From assembly GCF_040047665.1 (NCBI RefSeq), contig NZ_CP157355.1, forward strand, positions 2,232,001 to 2,296,000: a DNA stretch of 64,000 bases, read 5' to 3'. Below are positions 42,870 to 51,538 of the stretch, in pieces. A model generated the notes under the pieces. The model was not told the DNA's origin and did not search any database. It saw nothing but the letters and a program-made list of their open reading frames with translations. This DNA is from Chitinibacter sp. FCG-7. Its GTDB lineage: Bacteria > Pseudomonadota > Gammaproteobacteria > Burkholderiales > Chitinibacteraceae. Positions within the stretch are counted from its first letter, which is position 1; each line of letters starts with the position of its first letter. The position numbers and the translations under genes are program-made.

Positions 42870-45800
42870 TTAGTGACTGGTTTTAATTTCACCGTTATCC
42901 AGCAAGGTATTGAGTAGACTGGAAGGGTCGGCAATGCCACTTAAAGTAGCAACTTGCACTGCGTCACCATGGCCTCCGGTATCGCCATTAGCATCAAACA
43001 TGACTTTGGTGTTACCCAAGCCATCGCTGACAAATTGCAGGAAGGCTCCTTCTGTTGCATTGAAGCTTGCGGCACTGATCCCTGCGCCGCTGAGCAGGTC
43101 CGTAATATCAAGTACATCACCGCCAGCTGCAATGGTATTCACAGTGAAGTTTTGGATGGTATCAATGCCGTTTGCCGTTGGTGTGCTGGCAAATACAAAG
43201 GTGTCAGAGCCTGTTCCGCCGTTCAGGATATCGTTACCGGCGCCACCATTCAGAATATCATTGCCAGCGTTGGCAAAAATACTGTCATTACCGGCTCCTG
43301 CCGAAATCTGGTCATTGCCACTACCAAAGGTCAGTGTGTCATTACCTGAGGTGCCGGACATCAAGTTGACCGTGAAGTTAGCCACTGCGCTGTCGTTATC
43401 CGCATCAATCCCTGTGAGGCTGAAATTGAGCAAATTATCATCCGGGTCTATGGTTTCGGTGTAACCCACGGTAATTCCGATGACTTTTAACGTGACATTA
43501 TTGGTGACCGGAATTAACTCGACATAATCGACAATTTTACTGCTATCGATATCAAAGACCAGTTTACCCGAGTTGTCATAAGTAACTTGCAGCGTTGACG
43601 ATGATGCGTCTGCATAAGTGACTTTCAGATCAACTTTATCGCCGCTACTGAGGCTACCGGTGGACGACACGTTAATGGTCAGGGCATCGAGTGTGACGTT
43701 TTCAAACCCACTATTGCGCACCACATCCAGTTTGAGGCGTTCATTTTGCGATTCTTGAATGCTATTACCATTTACCCCGATATCAGTGGCCGATTTATTG
43801 AGTAAAGTGCTGCCACCATAACTTGCACCATCGTTTGCCGAGCCGGTTAGAACCAATTTGAATGCGCCGCCAAAATTGCTGTCGGCAACAACGGCCGCTT
43901 CGGTTGAGCCATTGCCATCCAAGTCTGTTGGTGTCAGCACACTGAACAGGTTTGGAGTTGTGATGATTTGTGTTGGTGCCGGATTGACCAGATTAAAGCT
44001 GTAAGTGCCATCACTATTGACGGTGACTTCAAAGAAGGTTTTGGTTACAAGACCATCTACATAGGTGGCGGCGTAAGTTGTACCTGTTTTCAGGGCAAAG
44101 GTGTACCCGTCATCAGCCGGGTGATTCCATTGCAGGGCACCATTAGCAAAAGCCTGGCTAAAGGTAAGCGTATCTGCGCCAGAGTCCCAATCGTAGTTGC
44201 CGGTCGTGGTGCCAACTTGTCGATTGACTTCAATACTGTTGACGCTTAGGGCTGGCAGGTCATCAACGATGGTGACGTCGAGGCTTGCTTCCTCGTGATC
44301 ACCGTCACGATCAAAGACGGAGACCATAAAGCTGTCAGTGACGTGGTCCGCAGCATCAACAACGCTATGGCTGGTGGTGTTGTCATCCAGCGTATAACTG
44401 TAGTTCACGGTAGTCCCATCAAAGCTGAGTATGCTGAGTGTCCCGGTGGTTGAGCTAACGGAGTTGCCGGTCAGGGAGCCGTCTGCGTTGATGAGCTGTA
44501 CAGTGCCTACTTTCAAACCCCCAAATCCATCTGGGGTGCTGAGGGTAAATGTTCCGGTTTGAGTCAGCGCTGTATTGTCGGGGGCGCTACCTTCGTTCAG
44601 ATTGCGCTCATACACAATTTCTTCATTGCCCTGGCCATCCAGTCCGGTGATGGTTACGCCATCATTGGTGCCAAAGATAGTAATGACCAGATTGGCCGTA
44701 TCAGTCAGATCGCCATCGCTCACGGTGTAGCTAAAGGTGTCAGTGATAGTGTCGCCATCACCCAGAGCATTGACTGCTGCATTATTCGCATTAAGGGTAT
44801 AGGTGTAGGAACCATTGCTGGCGAGCACCAGCGTGCCATACAGCCCAGAGTATGTATCTGGATTGCTGACAGTAAGTGTATCGCCATCGACATCGGTGTC
44901 GGCTTTGTCGCTAAAGCTGAGCGAGCTGGAAGGATCGTCCGGGTGGTCGGTGCTGAGAAGTACATTGCCGGAGGTGGTGGGATTACTCCCCTCGGTCACA
45001 TCTTTGACCCAGTTGGTGTCATCAGAGCCCACGGGCTGGGTATTGGCCACGGGTGCATCATTGGTACCAAAAATGGTAATCACCAGATTGGCTGTATCAG
45101 TCAGATCGCCATCGCTCACGGTGTAGCTAAAGGTGTCGGTGAGGGTGTCGCCATCACCCAGAGCATTGACTGCTGCATTATTCGCATTAAGGGTATAGGT
45201 GTAGGAACCATTGCTGGCGAGCACCAGCGTGCCATACAGCCCAGAGTATGTATCTGGATTGCTGACAGTAAGTGTATCGCCATCGACATCGGTGTCGGCT
45301 TTGTCGCTAAAGCTGAGCGAGCTGGAAGGATCGTCCGGGTGGTCGGTGTTGAGAAGTACATTGCCGGAGGTGGTGGGATTACTCCCCTCGGTCACATCTT
45401 TGACCCAGTTGGTGTCATCAGAGCCCACGGGCTGGGCATTGGCCACGGGCGCATCATTGGTACCAAAAATGGTAATCACCAGATTGGCCGTATCAGTCAG
45501 ATCGCCATCGCTCACGGTGTAGCTAAAGGTGTCAGTGAGAGTGTCGCCATCACCCAGAGCATTGACTGCTGCATTATTCGCATTAAGGGTATAGGTGTAA
45601 GAACCATTGCTGGCGAGCACCAGCGTGCCATACAGCCCAGAGTATGTATCTGGATTGCTGACAGTAAGTGTATCGCCATCGACATCGGTGTCGGCTTTGT
45701 CGCTAAAGCTGAGCGAGCTGGAAGGATCGTCCGGGTGGTCGGTGTTGAGAAGTACATTGCCGGAGGCGGTGGGATTACTCCCCTCGGTCACATCTTTGAC

Positions 45801-48800
45801 CCAGTTGGTGTCATCAGAGCCCACAGGTTGGGCATTAGCCACGGGAGCATCATTGGTACCAAAAATGGTAATCACCAGATTGGCCGTATCAGTCAGATCG
45901 CCATCGCTCACGGTGTAGCTAAAGGTGTCAGTGAGGGTATCGCCATCACCCAGAGCATTGACTGCTGCATTATTCGCATTAAGGGTATAGGTGTAAGAAC
46001 CATTGCTGGCGAGCACCAGCGTGCCATACAGCCCAGAGTATGTATCTGGATTGCTGACAGTAAGTGTATCGCCATCGACATCGGTGTCGGCTTTGTCGCT
46101 AAAGCTGAGCGAGCTGGAAGGATCGTCCGGGTGGTCGGTGTTGAGAAGTACATTGCCGGAGGTGGTGGGATTACTCCCCTCGGTCACATCTTTGACCCAG
46201 TTGGTGTCATCAGAGCCCACAGGTTGGGCATTAGCCACGGGAGCATCATTGGTACCAAAAATGGTAATCACCAGATTGGCCGTATCAGTCAGATCGCCAT
46301 CGCTCACGGTGTAGCTAAAGGTGTCAGTGAGGGTATCGCCATCACCCAGAGCATTGACTGCTGCATTATTCGCATTAAGGGTATAGGTGTAAGAACCATT
46401 GCTGGCGAGCACCAGCGTGCCATACAGCCCAGAGTATGTATCTGGATTGCTGACAGTAAGTGTATCGCCATCGACATCGGTGTCGGCTTTGTCGCTAAAG
46501 CTGAGCGAGCTGGAAGGATCGTCCGGGTGGTCGGTGTTGAGAAGTACATTGCCGGAGGTGGTGGGATTACTCCCCTCGGTCACATCTTTGACCCAGTTGG
46601 TGTCATCAGAGCCCACAGGTTGGGCATTAGCCACGGGAGCATCATTGGTACCAAAAATGGTAATCACCAGATTGGCCGTATCAGTCAGATCGCCATCGCT
46701 CACGGTGTAGCTAAAGGTGTCAGTGAGGGTATCGCCATCACCCAGAGCATTGACTGCTGCATTATTCGCATTAAGGGTATAGGTGTAAGAACCATTGCTG
46801 GCGAGCACCAGCGTGCCATACAGCCCAGAGTATGTATCTGGATTGCTGACAGTAAGTGTATCGCCATCGACATCGGTGTCGGCTTTGTCGCTAAAGCTGA
46901 GCGAGCTGGAAGGATCGTCCGGGTGGTCGGTGTTGAGAAGTACATTGCCGGAGGTGGTGGGATTACTCCCCTCGGTCATATCTTTGACCCAGTTGGTGTC
47001 ATCAGAGCCCACAGGTTGGGCATTGGCCACGGGAGCATCATTGGTACCAAAAATGGTAATCACCAGATTGGCTGTATCGGTGAGGCTGCCATCGCTGACG
47101 GTATAAGTGAAGGTTTCTGAGGTGCTTTGTCCTTCCGCTAGGGCATTCACTACGCTGTTATTGGCATCGAGGGTATAGGTGTAGGAACCATTGCTGGCCA
47201 GGACCAGCGTGCCATACGCCCCCACAAAGATGCCAGCGTTGCTGACGCTGAGAGTATTGCCGTCGACATCGGTGTCTGCTTGATCACTGAAATTACCAGA
47301 TGGTGCACCTGCTGTATGGTTGATATTTTGCAGTACATTCCCGCTGGCACTGGGAGCACTCTCTTCTTGGTTAAATTCCACGACATCTTTCACCCAATTC
47401 GTGTCGTCTATGCCTTGGGGTTGGGCGTTGACGATGACAGGGGGCTCGGTGGTACCAAAGATAGTAATAACCAGGTTGGCTGTATCAGTGAGATTGCCAT
47501 CGCTAACGGTATAACTGAAGGTATCGGCCAACGTTTGACCGTCATCAAGTGCATTGACCGCCGTGTTATTGGCATCGAGGGTATAGCTGTAGGAACCATC
47601 GCTGGCAATGACCAGCGTGCCATACGCCCCCACAAAGGTGCCAGCGCTGCTGACACTGAGGGCATCTCCATCGACATCGGTATCAGCTTTGTCACTATAG
47701 GTGCCGGATGGTGCGCCAGCGGTATGGTCAATATTGAGTAAGACATTCCCTGTGGTTGTTGGGTTACTGTCGCTGGTGACGTCTTGAACCCAGTTCGTAT
47801 CGTCGATACTTGCTGTTGTACCATTGGCTATCGGTGCATCGTTAGTGCCGAAAACTGTAATGACTAGATTGGCTGTATCGGCGAGGTCGCCGTCGCTAAC
47901 CGTGTAATTAAAGGTGTCTGTGAGGGTTTCGCCATCATCAAGTGCATTGACCGCCGCGTTATTGGCATTGAGGGTATAGCTGTAGGAGCCATCGCTGGCA
48001 ATGACCAGCGTGCCATACGTTCCCACAAAGGTGCCAGCGCTGCTGACGATTAAAGTATCGTTATCAACATCGGTGTCGGCTTTGTCGCTAAAGGTACCGG
48101 ATGGTGCGCCAGCGGTATGGTCGATGTTGAGTAGTACATTCCCAGTCGTTGTTGGATCACTGCCGCTGGTGACGTCTTTGACCCAGTTGGTGTCATTGAC
48201 GCTTTCAGTCGTGCCGTTGGCAACGGGTGCATCGTTAGTGCCAAAGACAGTAATCACCAAATTGGCCGAATCGGTTAGATCGCCATCGCTGACCGTGTAG
48301 CTGAAGGTGTCAGTGAGGGTGTCGCCATCATCAAGCGCATTGACCGCCGTGTTATTAGCATTGAGGGTATAGGTGTAGGAGCCATCGCTGGTAATGACCA
48401 GCGTGCCATACGTCCCCACAAAGGTGCCAGGGCTGCTGAGACTGAGGGTGTTGCCATCAACATCGGTATCCGCTGTGTCGCTAAAGCTACCGGATGGTGC
48501 ATCAGCGGTATGGTCGATAGTGAGCAGTACATTACCGCTGGTCGTTGAGCCGCTGTCGCTGGCGACGTCTTTCGTCCAGTTGCTGTCATCTAGGCTGACT
48601 GGTTGATCATTGACTGGTGTGACCGTGATATTCACTGTCGCAGTGTCAAAACCGCCATTTCCATCGCTGACTGTGTAGTTGAAGCTGGCAGGTCCATTGT
48701 AATCTTTGTCGGGCGTAAAGATGATTTGTCCATCGACGATTGCAACCGTGCCATTGATTGCGTTTTGCACGCTGCTGATTGTAAGCAGGTCACCATCGAT

Positions 48801-49742
48801 ATCGGTGTCATTTGCTAGCAAGATAGCTGGATCAATATTAAGGACGGTGTCTTCTTCGGTGGTCAGGGCATCGTTGGCCGCATTGGCGCTGTTGTCATCT
48901 TGTGCATCGGGTAGGTCGTTGACTGGTGTCACATTGATATTGACTGTGGCGGTATCGGTTTCTCCGCGGCCATCACTCACCGTGTAAGTAAAGCTTGCGC
49001 TACCATTGTAATTTTCGTTGGGTACAAATTCGATTTGTCCATTAATCAAGCTCACTATACCGTTGGTGGCATCTTGCACGCTGATGATGGTCAGTGTGTC
49101 CCCGTTGGGGTCAACATCATTCGATAGCAAAATGCTAGGAGCGATAATCAGTGGCTGGTCTTCTGGCGTGGTCAATGCATCATTGTCAGCGTCGCTGCTA
49201 TTGTCGTCTGTAGCATCTGGAGGGAGGTTGTTAGGTAAGTCCTCTAGTGTTAGGTTGGGGTCTATTGAAATACCCGCAGTGGGCACCCCGGTTGGAATGT
49301 CGACGCGCGAGAGTGGCGTTTCAAGTACCACAAAACTATGTCCACCATCTTCCCCTCCGCCTGCACCGGCTGCGGTGGCTGCGGCGATTTGGGTTGGATC
49401 AGCACCTTGAGCGATCAGCTCCTGAATACGTGCTGCATCATCCGCTGCGTTATTGGCAGGCTGTAGCAGCTCTGCTAGCACTTGTTCTGTAATGCTCAAA
49501 GAGTCTGAACGTCCCAGGCTCATTTGTGCGCCATTATCGAAGGTAATTGATATCGCGCCGTTGGCACCGGTTTGGATGGTGTCGCCCGCTTGTACCTTGT
49601 CGCCCACCTGCAAAATCCGGATTTCTCCGCTGGCGGTGAGGACTTTGACTTCTCCGATAACCTGAGCGACGGTGCCTTTGTTGGCAATACTTTTGCTTGC
49701 ATCGCTACTGGTTTTGCTGCTGATTTGGTTTGCGGTTGCCAT
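42870..49742 (-). CDS. Giant type I-secreted biofilm adhesin with LapA-type retention module, VCBS-like repeats and RTX C terminus
   Basis: A 2290-residue cell-surface adhesin. I chose ATG 49742, preceded by GAGGAG. Residues about 24-100 form a LapA-type retention module (AQVIGEVKVLTASGEIRILQ, GDTIQTGANGAISITFDNGA). A TAAG site at 123-126, within AAATAAGAGGG, fits the cleavage point of LapG proteases. Two cadherin-like domains follow (about 185-385, PEDQPLIIAPSILLSNDVD), then ten VCBS-like repeats of about 130 residues (SYTLNANN, DTFSYTVSDGDLTDTANLVI), the last six almost identical. Two further domains precede glycine-rich RTX repeats (about 2130-2180, GSGNDQISAGAGND, GGAGNDILNGG) and the secretion signal at the C terminus. 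The exporter genes are convergent, and LapG- and LapD-like genes lie across the divergent promoter region. Confidence 0.93.
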   Translation of the reverse strand: MATANQISSKTSSDASKSIANKGTVAQVIGEVKVLTASGEIRILQVGDKVQAGDTIQTGANGAISITFDNGAQMSLGRSDSLSITEQVLAELLQPANNAADDAARIQELIAQGADPTQIAAATAAGAGGGEDGGHSFVVLETPLSRVDIPTGVPTAGISIDPNLTLEDLPNNLPPDATDDNSSDADNDALTTPEDQPLIIAPSILLSNDVDPNGDTLTIISVQDATNGIVSLINGQIEFVPNENYNGSASFTYTVSDGRGETDTATVNINVTPVNDLPDAQDDNSANAANDALTTEEDTVLNIDPAILLANDTDIDGDLLTISSVQNAINGTVAIVDGQIIFTPDKDYNGPASFNYTVSDGNGGFDTATVNITVTPVNDQPVSLDDSNWTKDVASDSGSTTSGNVLLTIDHTADAPSGSFSDTADTDVDGNTLSLSSPGTFVGTYGTLVITSDGSYTYTLNANNTAVNALDDGDTLTDTFSYTVSDGDLTDSANLVITVFGTNDAPVANGTTESVNDTNWVKDVTSGSDPTTTGNVLLNIDHTAGAPSGTFSDKADTDVDNDTLIVSSAGTFVGTYGTLVIASDGSYSYTLNANNAAVNALDDGETLTDTFNYTVSDGDLADTANLVITVFGTNDAPIANGTTASIDDTNWVQDVTSDSNPTTTGNVLLNIDHTAGAPSGTYSDKADTDVDGDALSVSSAGTFVGAYGTLVIASDGSYSYTLDANNTAVNALDDGQTLADTFSYTVSDGNLTDTANLVITIFGTTEPPVIVNAQPQGIDDTNWVKDVVEFNQEESAPSASGNVLQNINHTAGAPSGNFSDQADTDVDGNTLSVSNAGIFVGAYGTLVLASNGSYTYTLDANNSVVNALAEGQSTSETFTYTVSDGSLTDTANLVITIFGTNDAPVANAQPVGSDDTNWVKDMTEGSNPTTSGNVLLNTDHPDDPSSSLSFSDKADTDVDGDTLTVSNPDTYSGLYGTLVLASNGSYTYTLNANNAAVNALGDGDTLTDTFSYTVSDGDLTDTANLVITIFGTNDAPVANAQPVGSDDTNWVKDVTEGSNPTTSGNVLLNTDHPDDPSSSLSFSDKADTDVDGDTLTVSNPDTYSGLYGTLVLASNGSYTYTLNANNAAVNALGDGDTLTDTFSYTVSDGDLTDTANLVITIFGTNDAPVANAQPVGSDDTNWVKDVTEGSNPTTSGNVLLNTDHPDDPSSSLSFSDKADTDVDGDTLTVSNPDTYSGLYGTLVLASNGSYTYTLNANNAAVNALGDGDTLTDTFSYTVSDGDLTDTANLVITIFGTNDAPVANAQPVGSDDTNWVKDVTEGSNPTASGNVLLNTDHPDDPSSSLSFSDKADTDVDGDTLTVSNPDTYSGLYGTLVLASNGSYTYTLNANNAAVNALGDGDTLTDTFSYTVSDGDLTDTANLVITIFGTNDAPVANAQPVGSDDTNWVKDVTEGSNPTTSGNVLLNTDHPDDPSSSLSFSDKADTDVDGDTLTVSNPDTYSGLYGTLVLASNGSYTYTLNANNAAVNALGDGDTLTDTFSYTVSDGDLTDTANLVITIFGTNDAPVANTQPVGSDDTNWVKDVTEGSNPTTSGNVLLSTDHPDDPSSSLSFSDKADTDVDGDTLTVSNPDTYSGLYGTLVLASNGSYTYTLNANNAAVNALGDGDTITDTFSYTVSDGDLTDTANLVITIFGTNDGVTITGLDGQGNEEIVYERNLNEGSAPDNTALTQTGTFTLSTPDGFGGLKVGTVQLINADGSLTGNSVSSTTGTLSILSFDGTTVNYSYTLDDNTTSHSVVDAADHVTDSFMVSVFDRDGDHEEASLDVTIVDDLPALSVNSIEVNRQVGTTTGNYDWDSGADTLTFSQAFANGALQWNHPADDGYTFALKTGTTYAATYVDGLVTKTFFEVTVNSDGTYSFNLVNPAPTQIITTPNLFSVLTPTDLDGNGSTEAAVVADSNFGGAFKLVLTGSANDGASYGGSTLLNKSATDIGVNGNSIQESQNERLKLDVVRNSGFENVTLDALTINVSSTGSLSSGDKVDLKVTYADASSSTLQVTYDNSGKLVFDIDSSKIVDYVELIPVTNNVTLKVIGITVGYTETIDPDDNLLNFSLTGIDADNDSAVANFTVNLMSGTSGNDTLTFGSGNDQISAGAGNDSIFANAGNDILNGGAGNDILNGGTGSDTFVFASTPTANGIDTIQNFTVNTIAAGGDVLDITDLLSGAGISAASFNATEGAFLQFVSDGLGNTKVMFDANGDTGGHGDAVQVATLSGIADPSSLLNTLLDNGEIKTSH
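44669..47045 (-). repeat. Six near-identical 396-bp tandem repeats within the adhesin gene
   Basis: The period is exactly 396 bp (132 codons); the unit starts recur near 44669, 45065, 45461, 45857, 46253 and 46649. Only a few bases differ between copies (for example NPTTSG against NPTASG, and LNTDHP against LSTDHP). The outer repeats of the same protein are clearly more diverged, so this block expanded or was homogenised recently. Confidence 0.93.
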
Positions 49743-50038
49743 GATGGTGTGCTCCTCATTTGTCGTCTGCAGCAATCATTGGGGTGGTCTTTGCAAAGGG
49801 CGGTGACTAAGCTCAATGCACAGTGATGGCAAATGCCACCACGCCAATACGGGCTGGATGTTTCATTGTATGAATTGGCCATAAAATGAAAATCAGCCTG
49901 ATGGTCTAAATGAAAACCCTAGGGTCAATGGTTTGTACGTGATGGTGCAGACGATGTGATCAACTCAAAGCGGGTCGCGCAGGATTTGCCAAGCAAAGAT
50001 CGGCAAATTCGATGATCTCGGCGGCACTTGGAGATGCT
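49743..50038. promoter_or_regulatory. Divergent upstream region between the adhesin and LuxR-type genes
   Basis: About 300 bp without a gene. It must carry promoters for the giant adhesin (left) and the LuxR-type regulator (right). It contains a CCCTAGGG palindrome near 49917 but no hexamer pair that I would call with confidence. Confidence 0.45.
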
Positions 50039-50707
50039 ATGTCAGCAAATCATGTGATTGTTTCGCCGTCCAGAGAGTTGGCAATGCGCTGGTGTCCGTT
50101 GTTGACTGGACGGGGGGCGATAGAGCTCTATCGGCAATGGCCATCAATCGCACAGATTCAGCAACTCGCTCCGGTGTTTTGTGTGTTTGACCTTGCTGCT
50201 TGGCAGCGCCCCGAGCAAATTCCTGATTTGAAACTACTTAGCTCGCAGCTGGCCATTTGTCTGGTGTGTGATTCTTTCTCTGTGGCAGAGGAATTACGCT
50301 GGCTGGCCACAGGGATTCGTGCGTGTTGTACACACGATCTGGACGATGAGCGATTGAAAACAATTATTGATGTCACCGTGCGCGGTGGTATTTGGGTCTC
50401 AAGTCGCGCCTTGCCGATGTTGATGCAGGGTTTACAGCATTTCACCGCAGAAGCTCGTCATACGGCAACATCAGCCGCATCTGCTGATAACTCCCTGGCA
50501 ATATTGACCCCGCAGGAACGCAAGATAGCCCAACTGGTCGGTCAGGGGGAAAGCAATAAGCTAATCGCTCGCGCGCTGAATATTTCCGATCACACGGTAA
50601 AAAGTCATTTGAGTGCCATTTTCAGCAAATTGCATCTCAGCGATCGGGTACATCTTGCTTTGCTGGTGAATCAAGGCGATGTAAAAGGCCATTCGGTTGA
50701 TCGTTAA
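50039..50707 (+). CDS. LuxR-type regulator with degenerate receiver-like domain
   Basis: A 222-residue protein. The C-terminal 65 residues are a LuxR/FixJ helix-turn-helix: LTPQERKIAQLVGQGESNKL, then IARALNISDHTVKSHLSAIF and SKLHLSDRVHLALL. The N-terminal 130 residues look like a response-regulator receiver fold (CVFDLAAWQ as the third strand) but lack the acidic pair at the N terminus (VIVSPSRELAMRW), so ordinary phosphorylation is unlikely. I chose ATG 50039 (TTGGAGA upstream) over ATG 50012. It lies head to head with the adhesin gene and upstream of the LapG- and LapD-like genes, so it is a good candidate regulator of this locus; CsgD is an example of a LuxR-type biofilm regulator with such a receiver. 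Confidence 0.82.
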   Translation: MSANHVIVSPSRELAMRWCPLLTGRGAIELYRQWPSIAQIQQLAPVFCVFDLAAWQRPEQIPDLKLLSSQLAICLVCDSFSVAEELRWLATGIRACCTHDLDDERLKTIIDVTVRGGIWVSSRALPMLMQGLQHFTAEARHTATSAASADNSLAILTPQERKIAQLVGQGESNKLIARALNISDHTVKSHLSAIFSKLHLSDRVHLALLVNQGDVKGHSVDR

Positions 50708-50790
50708 ATTGCTGAGCGGTCATCTGTTTGCTTCTTTCAGGCTTGAGCTTTTCACCTTTCATACATATAACCGAATCTCATCTGCTTATC

Positions 50791-51501
50791 ATGTTGAAAA
50801 AAATGTTCAGTTTTCGCTGCAAACATGGATGTTTATCTTGCCGAGTGGTTTTTCTAACGGCAATGGGACTGGCTGCCTGCACATCGACACCCCTCACTGG
50901 TGAGAATCCATATAAATTGAAAACAGGAACGCTGGACAAGGCCGAGGCCAAATATGGGGCGAATGCCAAGCAGCGTCTGGAAAGCTGGCAGGCTTTGCTT
51001 GATGGTGACAAAAAAGCCGATGAACAAAGCAAACTACTGCGCGTTAATAATTATTTTAATGAAAGAATCATCTTTTCGTCTGATCGCCAGGTCTGGGGCG
51101 TCGAAGATTACTGGGCTACTCCGGTTGAGTTTTTGGGGCGTGGGGCTGGCGATTGTGAGGATTTTGCGATTGCAAAATACTTCTCCCTGCTCGCCCTAGG
51201 CGTTCCGGAAAGCAAGTTACGGATTACTTATGTGCAGGCGACAGGCCATGGCCCGGCTAATCTGGCGCACATGGTGTTGACGTACTACCCCACGCCTTCT
51301 GCGGTTCCTTTGGTCCTGGATAACTTGATTCCGGAGATCAAGCCTGCGTCGCAGCGCCCGGATTTAACCCCTGTTTATGGTTTTAACGGGCAGGGTTTGT
51401 GGCTGGCGAAAGACCGTAGTAGCGGTAATGCCACGCCGCGACAAAACAAAATCAGCCTTTGGGATCAATTGAAGGCACGACAGGGGCGGGAGTTTGATTA
51501 G
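50791..51501 (+). CDS. LapG-like periplasmic cysteine protease (transglutaminase-like, BTLCP family)
   Basis: A 236-residue protease expected to cut the adhesin at its TAAG site and so release biofilm cells. The catalytic triad is visible: Cys122 in GRGAGDCEDFAIAKY, His160 in ANLAHMVLTYY and Asp177 in PLVLDNLIPE. NNYFNERIIFSSDRQVWGVE is the family N-terminal block. The start is uncertain: ATG 50791 or 50803, neither with a clear ribosome site. The signal region ends in LAAC (Cys30), a lipobox, so the protein may be membrane-anchored, unlike the soluble LapG of Pseudomonas. It lies between the LuxR-type gene and the LapD-like gene (37-bp gap). Confidence 0.88.
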   Translation: MLKKMFSFRCKHGCLSCRVVFLTAMGLAACTSTPLTGENPYKLKTGTLDKAEAKYGANAKQRLESWQALLDGDKKADEQSKLLRVNNYFNERIIFSSDRQVWGVEDYWATPVEFLGRGAGDCEDFAIAKYFSLLALGVPESKLRITYVQATGHGPANLAHMVLTYYPTPSAVPLVLDNLIPEIKPASQRPDLTPVYGFNGQGLWLAKDRSSGNATPRQNKISLWDQLKARQGREFD

Positions 51502-51538
51502 TTCAATCATGCGCCCACTCGCCCGCTAGGAGGACAAA

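Noticed and set aside
44669..47045. CRISPR-like array
   Set aside because: The repeats are 396 bp, coding and contiguous, with no spacers; they are protein-domain repeats.
44559..47120. Plus-strand open frame of 853 codons across the adhesin repeats
   Set aside because: It is antisense to the adhesin repeats and its protein is a sixfold repeat of the same meaningless segment; the 396-bp period is divisible by three, so a frame that is open in one unit is open in all.
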